DNA of 64,000 nucleotides from Ruminococcaceae bacterium UBA5891 (GCA_002431945.1 DJET01000014.1:24678-88677); one strand, 5' to 3'; positions 17,361 through 26,675 are shown, numbered from the stretch's first letter. The notes: generated by a model not told the origin, from the sequence alone. A program made the numbers and translations.

Positions 17361-20300
17361 ATGAAAACGCAGAAAATCAAAAAATGTATGTCGCTGTTTC
17401 TGGCGGCGCTGATGTGCGTTACCACTCTGTTTGGGGTTGGGACGACCGCTTATGCCGCAGAAGAAACCGACGAAGTATGCCTTGTTTCCTTTCCCCGTGA
17501 CGGGGACGCCAATTACAGCAACGAATGGGGACACAGCAGCTTTGATTTTATGAACGGCTGGTCTACCGGCAGTTCCCGATATACCACCGTCCGCGCAATG
17601 GGTTCATATGACGGCAATATTTGTTACTGCATTGAACCCGGCGTTCCGCAGGAATCGGGCGACCGTTTCACGAAAAAGGGCGAGGACTTTTGGGATAATT
17701 ACCCCTCGTCCTACAATCACACCATTTCGCCCGATGATATTAAGCTGTTTATCGGCCGTATCTTTCAGTACGGTTATACGGGTACAATTTCGACCTCTTG
17801 GCGTTCGCAGAATGAGGGCGCTGACAAATTGGCTCACGCCGTCGCCACGCAGCTTTTGGTTTGGGAAACCGTCGTTGGCGAGCGTGATGCCGATTTTAAC
17901 AAGGTCGGCACAGGCGGCAAGGACGCAATCTGCGATCAGATCAGCACAGACCACCCGCTGTATAGCAGGATTATGAGCTATTACAATTCCATTGCCGCCA
18001 GCGTGCAGACCCATTCCAAAGTGCCGAGCTTCTTTGCAAAATCCGCAGGCAAGGCAAAAAACATTGAGCTTGAATGGGACGGCGAAAAGTACACCGCCAC
18101 ACTCACCGATACGAACAATGTTCTTTCTAACTACTCGTTTTCCGCAAGTGTTTCGGGAATCCGTTTTTCTGCCAGCGGAAACAAGTTGACGATTACTGCT
18201 GATACAGCGCCGAGCGATACTGTTACGATTACGGCCGAAAAGAAAAATTCGCAAAGGCGCGGGGTTATCACTTGGACGGACGGCGTTTACGGCCCGAACG
18301 GAAAGCTGCAAGATATTGTCACCTACGCACAGTCGGTCAATGACCCCGTAAAAGGCTATCTGAATATCAAGGTTTCCTACGGTTCAGCGAAAATCGTCAA
18401 GACCAGCGAGGACGGCAAGGTTGAGGGCATTTCCTTTACCATTACAGGAAACGGCGTGAATAAAACCGTTCAGACCAGCGCAGGCGGCACGATTCAGATT
18501 GACAATCTCACTCCCGGCGTTTACACCGTAACCGAACAGAATTACGACAAGTACGAGCCGCAGGAGGTTCGCCGTGTTACCGTTGTCAGCGGTCAGACGG
18601 CAACCGTCAGTTTCAGCAATGTTCTGAAGCGTGGCGATCTCACCGTCACCAAAACATCAGAGGACGGTTTGAATGAGGGGGTTACTTTCCGTTTGTCCGG
18701 CACCTCCCTTTCGGGACTTGCAGTCGATGAATACGCCGTGACCGACAAATCCGGCAAGGCGTATTTCCGTGATGTGCTGATCGGCACAGGATATGTATTG
18801 GAAGAAGTTGATACCGCCATACGCTATGTCGCCCCCGAAAATCAGACGGCAGCGATTGAATGGAACAAAGTCACAAACAAGAGTTTTACTAATATTCTGA
18901 AAAAGTGGAATGTCACCGTTACCAAGAGCGATTATGAAACAGGCACAGCACAGGGCGACGCTTCTCTTGCTGACGCCACTTACGGGATTTACAAGGGTGA
19001 GCAGTTGATTGACCGCTACACCACCGACGCAAACGGTCAGTTCACAACAAAATATTATGTCTGCGGCGATGATTGGTCGGTGCGTGAAATCGAGCCGAGC
19101 GAGGGTTATTTGCTTGACGAATCCGCACACCATATCGGCGCGGAGGCTAAAAACTATACCGTAGAATACAACTCCACCGCTAACGATGTGACCGAGCAGA
19201 TTGTCAAGGGAAAAATCGCTCTGATTAAACACACGGATGACGGCGAAACACAGCTTGAAACTCCGGAGGTCGGCGCTGAATTTTCTGTGTATCTGAAATC
19301 CGCAGGCAGCTATGACGCCGCCAAAGATACCGAGCGTGATTATCTTACCTGCGACGAAAACGGCTATGCTCAAACAAAAGACCTGCCATACGGCATTTAC
19401 ACCGTTCATCAGGTCAAGGGCTGGGACGGTCGAGAACTTCTGCCCGATTTCGATGTGTATATCCGGGAGGACGGTCAGACCTACCGCTATCTTGCAAACA
19501 ACCGAGATTTTGAAAGCTATATCAAGATTGTTAAGGTGGACGCGGAAACCGGCAAGGTGATTCCGTATGCAGGCGCAGGTTTTCAGCTTTACCGCCCGGA
19601 CGGCAGCCTGATTACGCAGACTTTCACCTATCCGACTCCGACAACGATTGACACCTTTTATACCAACGATGAGGGCTATTTGATTACCCCCGAAAAGCTG
19701 GAATACGGTTCGGGGTATTCGCTGGTCGAAGTATTTGCCCCCTACGGCTACACGCTGAACAGCGAACCCGTGTATTTTGATGTCACGCAGGACGCTTCTG
19801 CCGATGAGGGCGGCGTTACCGTGATCGAGGTCGTCAAGCCGAATATGGCGCAGAAAGGCGTTATTAAAATCAGTAAATCCGGCGAGATCTTTTTCTCTGT
19901 TACCGAATCCGAGGGCATATATCAGCCTGTTTTCTCTGTTCAGGGCTTGCCGGGCGCAGTCTATGAAATCACCGCTGCGGAGGATATTATCACGCCGGAC
20001 GGTACGCTGCGCGCTGCTACCGGCGAAGTGGTTGATACCGTAACGACCGATGAAACGGGGCTTGCCGAGAGCAAACCGCTGTATCTTGGGAAATATGAAA
20101 TCCGAGAAATCACCACGCCGTATGGAATGGTTCTCAATGAGAAAATCCACACCGCCGCGCTTGTCTATGCGGGACAGGAAATCGAGATCACCGAAACCTC
20201 TGCCAGCTTTTACAATGAGCGACAGAAAGCCGCTGTTTCGCTTGACAAGGTGTTAGAACAGAATACGCAGTTCGGAATCGGCGTGAACGGCGAAATGTCT

Positions 20301-21593
20301 GCCGTAACCTTTGGCTTGTTCGCCACCGAAGATTTGACCGCTGCAGACAGTTCGGTTATACCCGCCGACGGTCTGCTTGAAATTCTCTCGGTTGACGAGA
20401 ACGGTCACGCCGTATGCAAAACCGATTTGCCTTTTGGCAGCTTCTACCTTAAAGAGCTTTCCACCGACGAGCATTATACCCTCTCCGATGAAAAGCACCC
20501 GATTGTCTTTGAATACGCCGGACAGAACACCGCCCTTGTGGAAATCAAGGCAAACGACGGCAAGCCGATTGACAATGATCTGATTTACGGCAAAATCCAC
20601 GGACTGAAAAAGGACGAGGACGGAAATGCACTCGGCGGCGCTGTGATTGGACTGTTCAAAGCAGACTGCACCGAGTTTACAAGAGAAAATGCGATTCTCA
20701 CCGCCGTGTCGAGAGAGGACGGCGGTTTTTCTTTTGCCGATGTGCCTTACGGAAACTGGATTGTCCGTGAAATTGAAGCGCCGACAGGCTTTGTATTGTC
20801 TGATGAAACCTTTGCCGTGACGGTCGATAAGGACGGTGCGGTAATCGAGGTAGAAATCGAAAACACGCTGATTCGCGGTACGGTGCAGCTTACAAAGGTT
20901 GATAAGGACTATCCCGACAACAAGTTGACGGGTGCGGAATTTGCCGTTTACCGTGATTCTAACGGCAACAAGGAGCTTGACACAGACGATGAACTGCTCG
21001 GCACACTCACCGAAACCGGCACAGGCGTTTATGAAATGCCCTACTTGATTTACGGCGGCTATTTCGTCAAGGAAACCAAAGCGCCGGAGGGCTTCTATCT
21101 GGACGAAAACGCCTATTATTTTGAAATCACCGAGAACGGCAAGACCGTCACCGTGGAAAACGAAGCGGGGAAAGGCTTTGTCAATGCCCCACAGGTAGGA
21201 TCACTCAAAATAATTAAGACATCTTCCGACGGAAAAGTGGAAGGCTTTTCGTTCCGTGTGACCGGGCCTAATGGGTATTCCGAAATCTTCACCACCGACA
21301 AGAACGGCGAAATTCTTATTGAAAATCTCCGCATTGGTGAGTATGTGGTTTCCGAGGTTTCGGACGGTGCTTCTGCCGCCTATATTCTCCCCGCAGACAA
21401 GACGGCAAGCGTGTTTGAGGGCGCTGTTACCAAAGTAGAAATGCACAACGAGCTCCGAGATACCCCGAAAACAGGCGACGACAGTAATCCTGCCTTTTGG
21501 CTCTCCCTGCTCGGCATTTCTGCGGCAGGCGCTTTGACCCTCGGCGTGATTGGCTGGAAGAAAAAGAAAACTGAAAAGGAGGACGCTGAATAA
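17361..21593 (+). CDS. Thioester-domain, Cna-B-repeat cell-wall adhesin
   Basis: A 1410-residue surface protein. A signal peptide (cleavage near AYA-AEE, residue 32) is followed by a thioester adhesin domain: Cys90 in YCIEPG and Gln164 in AVATQLLVWE would form the internal thioester that can bond covalently to host surfaces. From about residue 340 to 1360 there are around ten SpaA/Cna-B prealbumin-like domains, each with the K-(T/S)-(S/D)-x-(D/T) start and a closing E-(I/V/T)-x-x-(P/G) strand typical of isopeptide-bonded stalks. The C-terminus has a TPKTG sorting signal, a hydrophobic helix and a lysine-rich tail. A class B sortase lies in the same element (39186-39986). Likely role: donor-recipient or host-surface attachment. 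Confidence 0.9.
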   Translation: MKTQKIKKCMSLFLAALMCVTTLFGVGTTAYAAEETDEVCLVSFPRDGDANYSNEWGHSSFDFMNGWSTGSSRYTTVRAMGSYDGNICYCIEPGVPQESGDRFTKKGEDFWDNYPSSYNHTISPDDIKLFIGRIFQYGYTGTISTSWRSQNEGADKLAHAVATQLLVWETVVGERDADFNKVGTGGKDAICDQISTDHPLYSRIMSYYNSIAASVQTHSKVPSFFAKSAGKAKNIELEWDGEKYTATLTDTNNVLSNYSFSASVSGIRFSASGNKLTITADTAPSDTVTITAEKKNSQRRGVITWTDGVYGPNGKLQDIVTYAQSVNDPVKGYLNIKVSYGSAKIVKTSEDGKVEGISFTITGNGVNKTVQTSAGGTIQIDNLTPGVYTVTEQNYDKYEPQEVRRVTVVSGQTATVSFSNVLKRGDLTVTKTSEDGLNEGVTFRLSGTSLSGLAVDEYAVTDKSGKAYFRDVLIGTGYVLEEVDTAIRYVAPENQTAAIEWNKVTNKSFTNILKKWNVTVTKSDYETGTAQGDASLADATYGIYKGEQLIDRYTTDANGQFTTKYYVCGDDWSVREIEPSEGYLLDESAHHIGAEAKNYTVEYNSTANDVTEQIVKGKIALIKHTDDGETQLETPEVGAEFSVYLKSAGSYDAAKDTERDYLTCDENGYAQTKDLPYGIYTVHQVKGWDGRELLPDFDVYIREDGQTYRYLANNRDFESYIKIVKVDAETGKVIPYAGAGFQLYRPDGSLITQTFTYPTPTTIDTFYTNDEGYLITPEKLEYGSGYSLVEVFAPYGYTLNSEPVYFDVTQDASADEGGVTVIEVVKPNMAQKGVIKISKSGEIFFSVTESEGIYQPVFSVQGLPGAVYEITAAEDIITPDGTLRAATGEVVDTVTTDETGLAESKPLYLGKYEIREITTPYGMVLNEKIHTAALVYAGQEIEITETSASFYNERQKAAVSLDKVLEQNTQFGIGVNGEMSAVTFGLFATEDLTAADSSVIPADGLLEILSVDENGHAVCKTDLPFGSFYLKELSTDEHYTLSDEKHPIVFEYAGQNTALVEIKANDGKPIDNDLIYGKIHGLKKDEDGNALGGAVIGLFKADCTEFTRENAILTAVSREDGGFSFADVPYGNWIVREIEAPTGFVLSDETFAVTVDKDGAVIEVEIENTLIRGTVQLTKVDKDYPDNKLTGAEFAVYRDSNGNKELDTDDELLGTLTETGTGVYEMPYLIYGGYFVKETKAPEGFYLDENAYYFEITENGKTVTVENEAGKGFVNAPQVGSLKIIKTSSDGKVEGFSFRVTGPNGYSEIFTTDKNGEILIENLRIGEYVVSEVSDGASAAYILPADKTASVFEGAVTKVEMHNELRDTPKTGDDSNPAFWLSLLGISAAGALTLGVIGWKKKKTEKEDAE

Positions 21594-21682
21594 TGGAGTT
21601 AAAGACAATCGTTGCAATCGGACTGGTTGTGTTCATTGTGGGCGCTCTGATTTTCCTGAAAATCAGAGGTAAAAAGAAATAA
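21593..21682 (+). CDS. 29-residue single-pass membrane peptide
   Basis: The ATG overlaps the adhesin stop (TAATG), so translation is coupled. The ribosome site GGAGG lies inside the adhesin end. The peptide is one hydrophobic helix (TIVAIGLVVFIVGALIFL) with a basic tail (KIRGKKK). A terminator follows at 21711. It could help membrane insertion or sorting of the adhesin. No family is recognised. Confidence 0.6.
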   Translation: MELKTIVAIGLVVFIVGALIFLKIRGKKK

Positions 21683-21710
21683 TGACCGAGGGCTGCTGAA
21701 AAGGCCGCCG

Positions 21711-21735
21711 AAGCCAGCGGAAACGCTGGCTTTTT
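21711..21735 (+). terminator. Terminator after the adhesin operon
   Basis: AAGCCAGCG and CGCTGGCTT with a GAAA loop, followed by TTTTT. Confidence 0.8.
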
Positions 21736-21768
21736 ACATACCCAAAAAACAAAAGGAGGTTTCTATTT

Positions 21769-22104
21769 ATGGTTCATTTTTTTGATTCAGACATAGCACA
21801 GAAATACGGGGTCAATGCGGCGGTGCTGGCGTGTTTCCTTTGGGATTGTATCGAGGAGCAAAGCACACAGTCGCCGCAGCTTCACGAGGGCAAGGTTTGG
21901 ATTCGCTGCTCGGTGCAGATGATGACGGGGTTCTTTCCGTTTCTCACCTACGACGAAGTCCGCTATGCCTTAAAACAGCTTATACGGAGGCGAGTTCTTA
22001 CAAAAGGGCGTTTCAACGAGAGTCGTTTTGACCGTACAAACTGGTACGCTTTTACTGAGTTCGGACAATTTCTTATGGCAGAAAGCGAGGCGAAAACACA
22101 ATGA
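21769..22104 (+). CDS. Winged-helix replication-initiator-like small protein
   Basis: A 111-residue protein. MVHFFDSDIAQKYGVNAAVL, a variable loop, then WIRCSVQMMTGFFPFLTYDE and a helix ending RTNWYAFTEFG follow the pattern of DnaD/phage replisome-organiser-type winged-helix N-terminal domains common in conjugative elements. Here that domain stands alone. AAAGGAGGT precedes the ATG. It overlaps the next gene by ATGA. It may bind element DNA for replication or regulation; this is inferred. Confidence 0.55.
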   Translation: MVHFFDSDIAQKYGVNAAVLACFLWDCIEEQSTQSPQLHEGKVWIRCSVQMMTGFFPFLTYDEVRYALKQLIRRRVLTKGRFNESRFDRTNWYAFTEFGQFLMAESEAKTQ

Positions 22105-23039
22105 ATTTGAATATCCGTGAAATGCTCCCGAATGAACGGGATTACGCCTACACGCAAAGCTATCAGCTTATGTCGCAAAGCGGCTGCATTACCCTTATGC
22201 GCGGAGATTTCGGAAACGGCGGCAAGACCTTTTATCCAGATTATGAGGAACAGATTAAGCAGTACAGGACGAAGGAATTTGCCGCCGAGTTTGATTCCGT
22301 TATCAAAGAGTTTTACAAGGTGGGTATCTTGGCTGACCGTGATTCTATGCTGGAATACTGCTGCGCCCGCCCCGATGGACGGTTTATGGGGAATTTCAGC
22401 CGTGAATACGGGTATCGGGTTGATACCGAAAAATACACCTACCTTTTGCGCTGTATTCCTGCGCCCGGCGATAACAATTTCTATTGCTACGCCTATGTTT
22501 CCGACCTGCTGAACGCTCACATGGAAAAGGCGGCGCAAGGGATTCGCTTTATCGACAGCCATTATAACGACCTTTTCCGTCTGCCCGACGGCGGGAGTAT
22601 TATCATTACCCATAGGGATGGCAAACAAATCAAAGCCTACTGCCGATTTGTAGACGAAACACATGCAGAGATTGGAAAGGAAAGCTATCACATCTGCGAG
22701 TTTGCCGAGCGTATGGAGGCTTGCGGTGCTGTCTATCTTCCCGCCGAACCGCCTATGCCGGAAATGTGCTATTCTACTTTGCCGTCAAGCGGCGAGGTTA
22801 TCAAGGTGTTTCGGGGTGAACACAGCTATATTCCACTGAAAATGCCGATAGATTCTGCCGCCGCCCGAAAATATGCGGACGATATGAACCGCAGGCTTGG
22901 CGTTTCCAAAGCACAGGAGGCGGCTATGCTTGTCGGTTCTATATTCAGTTGGAGCATACCCGGCGCAAACCCGAAAAATTATGACGAGATCGGCAATCCC
23001 CGCAGACCAAAGCAAAAGGATCGAGGTGACGCACGATGA
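22101..23039 (+). CDS. Conserved conjugative-element protein, function unknown
   Basis: A 312-residue soluble protein. The first about 160 residues contain two similar helical segments (LPNERDYAYTQSYQLMSQSG; CIPAPGDNNFYCYAYVSDLL). Residues about 165-225 resemble a small beta domain found in large element-borne polyproteins (GGSIIITHRDGKQIKAYCRF). The C-terminal region contains a predicted hydrophobic stretch near GSIFSWSIPG. It overlaps both neighbours by four bases, so it belongs to the same translation-coupled operon. I cannot assign a function. Confidence 0.5.
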   Translation: MNLNIREMLPNERDYAYTQSYQLMSQSGCITLMRGDFGNGGKTFYPDYEEQIKQYRTKEFAAEFDSVIKEFYKVGILADRDSMLEYCCARPDGRFMGNFSREYGYRVDTEKYTYLLRCIPAPGDNNFYCYAYVSDLLNAHMEKAAQGIRFIDSHYNDLFRLPDGGSIIITHRDGKQIKAYCRFVDETHAEIGKESYHICEFAERMEACGAVYLPAEPPMPEMCYSTLPSSGEVIKVFRGEHSYIPLKMPIDSAAARKYADDMNRRLGVSKAQEAAMLVGSIFSWSIPGANPKNYDEIGNPRRPKQKDRGDAR

Positions 23040-23584
23040 AAGACGGCAGACACATCATCTGGACTGATTATCTTGACTACGACGATTGGAAAGAGGATTT
23101 TGAGGCACAGTACCCCGAACTGTCCGAAAATGAGCGTATGAATTTGATGTATGAAATTAACGGCACTTATTTTCAAGACGAGAAAACGAATCTGGATATT
23201 CAGCTATCCCGCCCGATTCTCGTTGTCGGGGATTTGGGGCTTTGGAACGGCCGCCGTATGGGTTACAAGGAAATTGAAAGCGGCAATATCAGCGATTGTC
23301 TTTGCAGCGAACAGGATATAGATAACGCCACTTGGTATGTGGATAAAAACGGCGATTTCCGCTGTGAGGCTATTCACCACGACGGCACAAATTATTATCT
23401 TTATCGTGTATATAAAGACGGTGTTTCTGAAACGCAGATTGACAATCTGAAAGAAAAACTATACCGCGGTACAGCGACCCGCACAGACATTGTGAGAATC
23501 ACCCGCAGGCTTGGTGATGAAATTGCAAAAGTGCACGGTTTCCCGATTCCGCGCCAGCGAAAGACCGCCATACAAGAACGGTAA
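23036..23584 (+). CDS. Hypothetical element protein
   Basis: A 182-residue soluble, acidic protein without recognised motifs. The ATG overlaps the previous stop (ATGA). The central region RPILVVGDLGLWNGRRMG may be a beta-alpha fold. ArdA follows 12 bases later, so it may serve establishment in the recipient, but this rests on location only. Confidence 0.55.
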   Translation: MKDGRHIIWTDYLDYDDWKEDFEAQYPELSENERMNLMYEINGTYFQDEKTNLDIQLSRPILVVGDLGLWNGRRMGYKEIESGNISDCLCSEQDIDNATWYVDKNGDFRCEAIHHDGTNYYLYRVYKDGVSETQIDNLKEKLYRGTATRTDIVRITRRLGDEIAKVHGFPIPRQRKTAIQER

Positions 23585-23596
23585 GGAGGCGAATTT

Positions 23597-24280
23597 ATGC
23601 AGGATTTATCTGATTCAAGGGACTGTGCCTTTGAGGCCTTTGTTACCAATCTCGGAAAATACAACGAGGGCTATTTAGTCGGTGAATGGGTCAAGTTCCC
23701 GATAACCAATGAGGAAATGCAGGAGGTTTTCCGGCGCATCGGCATCGGGCGGCGCTATGAGGAATGGTTCATCACCGACTATGACTGCCCGGATGCGGCC
23801 ATCGGCAAGGTTCTCGGAGAATATGAGAGCCTGAGCGAACTGAACTATCTCGCCGGGCAGATCATGGAGCTGCGAGAGAGCGACGATTTCTGGCAGGCGG
23901 TTTTGGACTTGGGCGAAAATACCGGCAGTGTGCAGGAGCTGATCAACCTGACCGAAAACTTGGACTGCTTTGATTACCTGTCCGGTGTGCAGAATGACTA
24001 TGACCTCGGCTATTATTGGGTAGAAGAAAGCGGCTGTTATGATACAAAAGCAATGGGCGTTCTTTCAAATTATATCGACTATGAGGGTTTTGGGCGTGAT
24101 ATTCGCTTTGATGAAAGCGGCGTTTTCACCGATCACGGTTATGTACGCTCAAACGGCGGTCACTTTGTTGACATCTACGACGGCAAGATAGAAAATATCC
24201 CCGAAGAATACCGTATTCAAAGCCCGAATCTTTATGTACGCGCTGCTATCGGGAGAACGGAAAAAGATATGGAGCGCTGA
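23597..24280 (+). CDS. ardA: ArdA-type antirestriction protein
   Basis: A 227-residue, very acidic protein. ArdA proteins mimic B-form DNA and block type I restriction enzymes when an element enters a new host. The sequence has the family layout: FVTNLGKYNEGYLVGEWVKF at the start, then GYYWVEESGCYD and a strongly acidic central region. AAGGAGG precedes the ATG. Together with two methyltransferases and an ArdC-like protein, it forms the element's defence-evasion set. Confidence 0.85.
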   Translation: MQDLSDSRDCAFEAFVTNLGKYNEGYLVGEWVKFPITNEEMQEVFRRIGIGRRYEEWFITDYDCPDAAIGKVLGEYESLSELNYLAGQIMELRESDDFWQAVLDLGENTGSVQELINLTENLDCFDYLSGVQNDYDLGYYWVEESGCYDTKAMGVLSNYIDYEGFGRDIRFDESGVFTDHGYVRSNGGHFVDIYDGKIENIPEEYRIQSPNLYVRAAIGRTEKDMER

Positions 24281-24289
24281 TTTGCACAT

Positions 24290-24318
24290 TTGATATTGTT
24301 TCCGCACTTGGGTATGAT
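24290..24318 (+). promoter_or_regulatory. Promoter upstream of the 24352 gene
   Basis: TTGATA and TATGAT are separated by 17 bases, right after the ardA stop. Confidence 0.55.
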
Positions 24319-24351
24319 ATATAATAAAAAAGGATAAGGAAGTGATTTCAA

Positions 24352-24678
24352 GTGAGCGACGGCTCTTATACCGATTCGGCGCAGCGAATTGAGGAATCCT
24401 TTGCTGAAATTGAGGACGAAGCGATTGCCGATTTCAAAAAGACGGACGAAACCTATGCTGCCCTATATCAGCAGATTTCAAAGCTGAAAGCAGACAATCC
24501 GTTTATCGGCAAAGTCACGGACGGTAGCGGTGATATTTCCCTGACTGGCAAGGAGCACGAAGTTCTGACCGAATATTTCCGTCTGCGGTTCAGGCTCGAC
24601 GACATGGAACGTCAACGGTTATATTTCAGAGGACATACCGACTGTATTTCGTATCTGAAAAAGGTCGGGGCATTGTAA
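24352..24678 (+). CDS. Hypothetical helical element protein
   Basis: A 108-residue protein with a GTG start and AAGGAAGTGATT upstream. It is predicted mainly helical and charged (EESFAEIEDEAIADFKKTDE; LRFRLDDMERQRLYFRG). It has its own promoter and terminator, which suggests separate regulation. No function can be assigned. Confidence 0.6.
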   Translation: MSDGSYTDSAQRIEESFAEIEDEAIADFKKTDETYAALYQQISKLKADNPFIGKVTDGSGDISLTGKEHEVLTEYFRLRFRLDDMERQRLYFRGHTDCISYLKKVGAL

Positions 24679-24696
24679 ATTGAATATTTCAGCATA

Positions 24697-24727
24697 AGCG
24701 GTACAGGAATTTCCTGCGCCGCTTTTT
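24697..24727 (+). terminator. Terminator after the 24352 gene
   Basis: AGCGGTACAGGA pairs with TCCTGCGCCGCT (two central mismatches or wobbles), followed by five T. Confidence 0.6.
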
Positions 24728-24731
24728 ACAT

Positions 24732-24770
24732 AGCCGAGAGGTTTTCTTAATGAAAGCCCCTCGGCTTTTT
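24732..24770 (+). terminator. Second hairpin before the TOPRIM gene
   Basis: AGCCGAG and CTCGGCT flank a 21-base loop and are followed by TTTTT. Two tandem terminators here insulate the next operon. Confidence 0.5.
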
Positions 24771-24796
24771 CTATTTCAGAATGGAGGTGAAAAGGT

Positions 24797-25765
24797 ATGC
24801 CATATATCCCGCCGGAGGTGGTAGAGAAAGCCCGTGAAATGGATTTGCTGACCTATCTGAAAAGCTATGAGCCTCAGGAGCTTGTTCATTTCGGGGGAAA
24901 CACCTACTGCACCCGTGAGCACGATAGCTTGAAGATTTCAAACGGCAAATGGTGTTGGTTTTCCCGTGGGATCGGCGGCTATTCTGCGTTGGACTATCTA
25001 ATCAAGGTCAAGGAAATGCCGTTTATGCAGGCGGTTGAAACGATTATGGGGAATGTTGCGGTATCGCCGCCCGCATATATCCCCACACAAAGCACACCGA
25101 AAGAAAAGGTCTTGCTTTTGCCAAAGGCGAGCCGATGTGCCACTCACGCCGTCGAATATCTGCACCGCAGAGGTATCGACTATGACCTGATAGATTTTTG
25201 TATCAGTACAGGACGGCTGTATGAAAGCTATCCCTATCACAATGTCGTGTTCGTGGGACAGGATAGCTGCGGCAAGCCCCGCTATGCCAATCTGCGCGGT
25301 ATCGGCTCGGACTTTATCGGGGACGCAAACGGCAGCGACAAGCATTTTTCCTTTGGGATTCCTGCGGAAACGCAAAGCGGCACGCTGAACCTGTTTGAAT
25401 CGGCGGTCGATCTTCTGTCCTACGGGACAATGCAAAAGCTGGACGGCAAGGAGTGGCGAAGCGAAAACCTGCTCTCTCTTGCGGGTGTGTATAAGCCGAA
25501 AGCGAAGATTGAGGAAAGCAGTCTGCCCGTCGCCCTTGTTCAGTATCTTGCAGATTATCCCCATATCCGCAAAGTGGTGTTACGGCTCGACAACGACCCT
25601 GCGGGACGGATTGCCGCAGCGACAATCAAAACCCTGCTGACCAAAAGATATGCGGTCACGGTAGATATTCAGCCGCCCCCGCAGGGCAAGGATTACAACG
25701 ATTGTCTTTGTATGCGGCTCGGACTACCCATTACCAAACGCAAAGAAAGGAACAAAGAGCGATGA
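24797..25765 (+). CDS. DUF3991/TOPRIM primase-like protein
   Basis: A 322-residue protein. An N-terminal DUF3991-type zinc-ribbon-like region (YCTREHDSLKISNGKWCWFS) is followed by a TOPRIM domain: LNLFESAVDLLSY supplies the acidic strand and VVLRLDNDPAGR the D-x-D motif. Such proteins probably prime or process DNA for element replication or transfer of the single strand. It starts a new operon, with the ATG overlapping the next gene through ATGA. Confidence 0.85.
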   Translation: MPYIPPEVVEKAREMDLLTYLKSYEPQELVHFGGNTYCTREHDSLKISNGKWCWFSRGIGGYSALDYLIKVKEMPFMQAVETIMGNVAVSPPAYIPTQSTPKEKVLLLPKASRCATHAVEYLHRRGIDYDLIDFCISTGRLYESYPYHNVVFVGQDSCGKPRYANLRGIGSDFIGDANGSDKHFSFGIPAETQSGTLNLFESAVDLLSYGTMQKLDGKEWRSENLLSLAGVYKPKAKIEESSLPVALVQYLADYPHIRKVVLRLDNDPAGRIAAATIKTLLTKRYAVTVDIQPPPQGKDYNDCLCMRLGLPITKRKERNKER

Positions 25766-25956
25766 AAACCTATGAGGTTACAATTACCGAAACCCTGCAA
25801 ATGACGGTTGAGGTCGAGGCAAAAAACCGCGAAGAAGCCGAAAGGCTGGTAGAGCAAAGATGGAATGACAGCGAATATATCCTCGACGCCGAATCCTTTA
25901 AGGGCGTGGATTTTTCCGCAAGGGTAAATGAGCGCAGCCGTGATTATGAACGATGA
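25762..25956 (+). CDS. DpnD/PcfM-like small protein
   Basis: A 64-residue protein matching the DpnD/PcfM pattern: MKTYEVTITETLQMTVEVEA followed by NREEAERLVEQRW and a short acidic tail. PcfM is encoded in the pCF10 conjugation locus; its function is not known. The ATG at 25762 overlaps the preceding stop and has AAAGGAAC upstream. Confidence 0.7.
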   Translation: MKTYEVTITETLQMTVEVEAKNREEAERLVEQRWNDSEYILDAESFKGVDFSARVNERSRDYER

Positions 25957-25971
25957 AAGGAGCTTTCCGTT

Positions 25972-26373
25972 ATGAGCGAAGAAAAGAAAATCAAGGTGGT
26001 ATTGCTGGAACCGGGCAAGCTCGCCCGTACCGCTGAAATCGGCACTTCTCTTGAAGATTTGCAAAAAGTTGTGGACGGTATGATCGAAGCCTATTATCCC
26101 TTTGAGGAACAGGTGTGTATCGTCTGCAACGACGAGGGCAAAATCAGCGGTATGCAGCCGAACCGAAGCGTAAAAAACGAGGACGGCGTTATGGTGGATT
26201 TCATCTTTGGCCCCGCCTTTATATGCGACTGCCGGGGCGAGAGCTTTGAGAGTCTTTCCGATGAACAAATAGGCCGCTATTCAAAGATGTTTCGCTATCC
26301 CGAACACTTGGCGAGGCTGAACGGTCAGCTAATCGGAATCCCGTTCAACCCGCAGCGGGAGCACGAACGCTGA
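25972..26373 (+). CDS. DUF3846 family protein
   Basis: A 133-residue protein of the pattern KIKVVLLEPGKLARTAEIG, SLEDLQKVVDGMIEAYYPF, GPAFICD. This family (DUF3846) is widespread on conjugative elements and phages of Firmicutes, with unknown function. AAAGGAG precedes the ATG. Confidence 0.75.
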   Translation: MSEEKKIKVVLLEPGKLARTAEIGTSLEDLQKVVDGMIEAYYPFEEQVCIVCNDEGKISGMQPNRSVKNEDGVMVDFIFGPAFICDCRGESFESLSDEQIGRYSKMFRYPEHLARLNGQLIGIPFNPQREHER

Positions 26374-26561
26374 TTTTTTTCGGTTGGTGGCACGATGTTC
26401 GGCCAGTGGGACGAACGCTATGCGATATACCAGCAAGCATCGCCTTTGTGATACCACAAAGGCAAAAACTTGTCAGGGGTAGCCCCTGAAACCCTTAACT
26501 CTGCTCGTCCCCGTTACAAACGGAGGGCGATATTTTTATGCGCTGAAAGGAGGCGTATGTT
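26374..26561. other. Structured non-coding segment, candidate oriT
   Basis: No gene is seen in this gap. It contains a perfect nine-base-pair hairpin (26442-26463, GCCTTTGTG with loop ATAC) and, ten bases later, a seven-base-pair hairpin (26473-26489, TCAGGGG-TAG-CCCCTGA). Inverted repeats next to a GGGGTAGC sequence, upstream of mobC and relaxase genes, are what an origin of transfer would look like. An RNA element is possible too. No nick-site consensus is identified with certainty. Confidence 0.35.
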
Positions 26562-26675
26562 ATGAGCGAACTGCTCTTTTTCATCATCGGAACTATGCTC
26601 GGCGGCTGTATCGGCATTGTAACAATGTGCCTGTTTCAAATTAACCGCATGCACGGAAAGGACGACGACAAATGA
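26562..26675 (+). CDS. DUF3789-like single-pass membrane peptide
   Basis: A 37-residue peptide: one hydrophobic helix (LLFFIIGTMLGGCIGIVTMC) and a charged tail ending in DDDK. It resembles the short DUF3789 proteins found beside conjugation genes. AAAGGAGGCG precedes the ATG, and its stop overlaps the methyltransferase start (ATGA). Confidence 0.65.
   Translation: MSELLFFIIGTMLGGCIGIVTMCLFQINRMHGKDDDK

Noticed and set aside
18657..20150. Long minus-strand open frame (497 codons) inside the adhesin gene
   Set aside because: It is antisense to the Cna-B repeats, lacks a ribosome site and shows no family pattern; it results from codon bias of the adhesin.
17361..21593. Repeats in the adhesin gene as a CRISPR or satellite array
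   Set aside because: The repeats are protein-level Cna-B domains of about 90 residues with diverged DNA; no short direct repeats with spacers.
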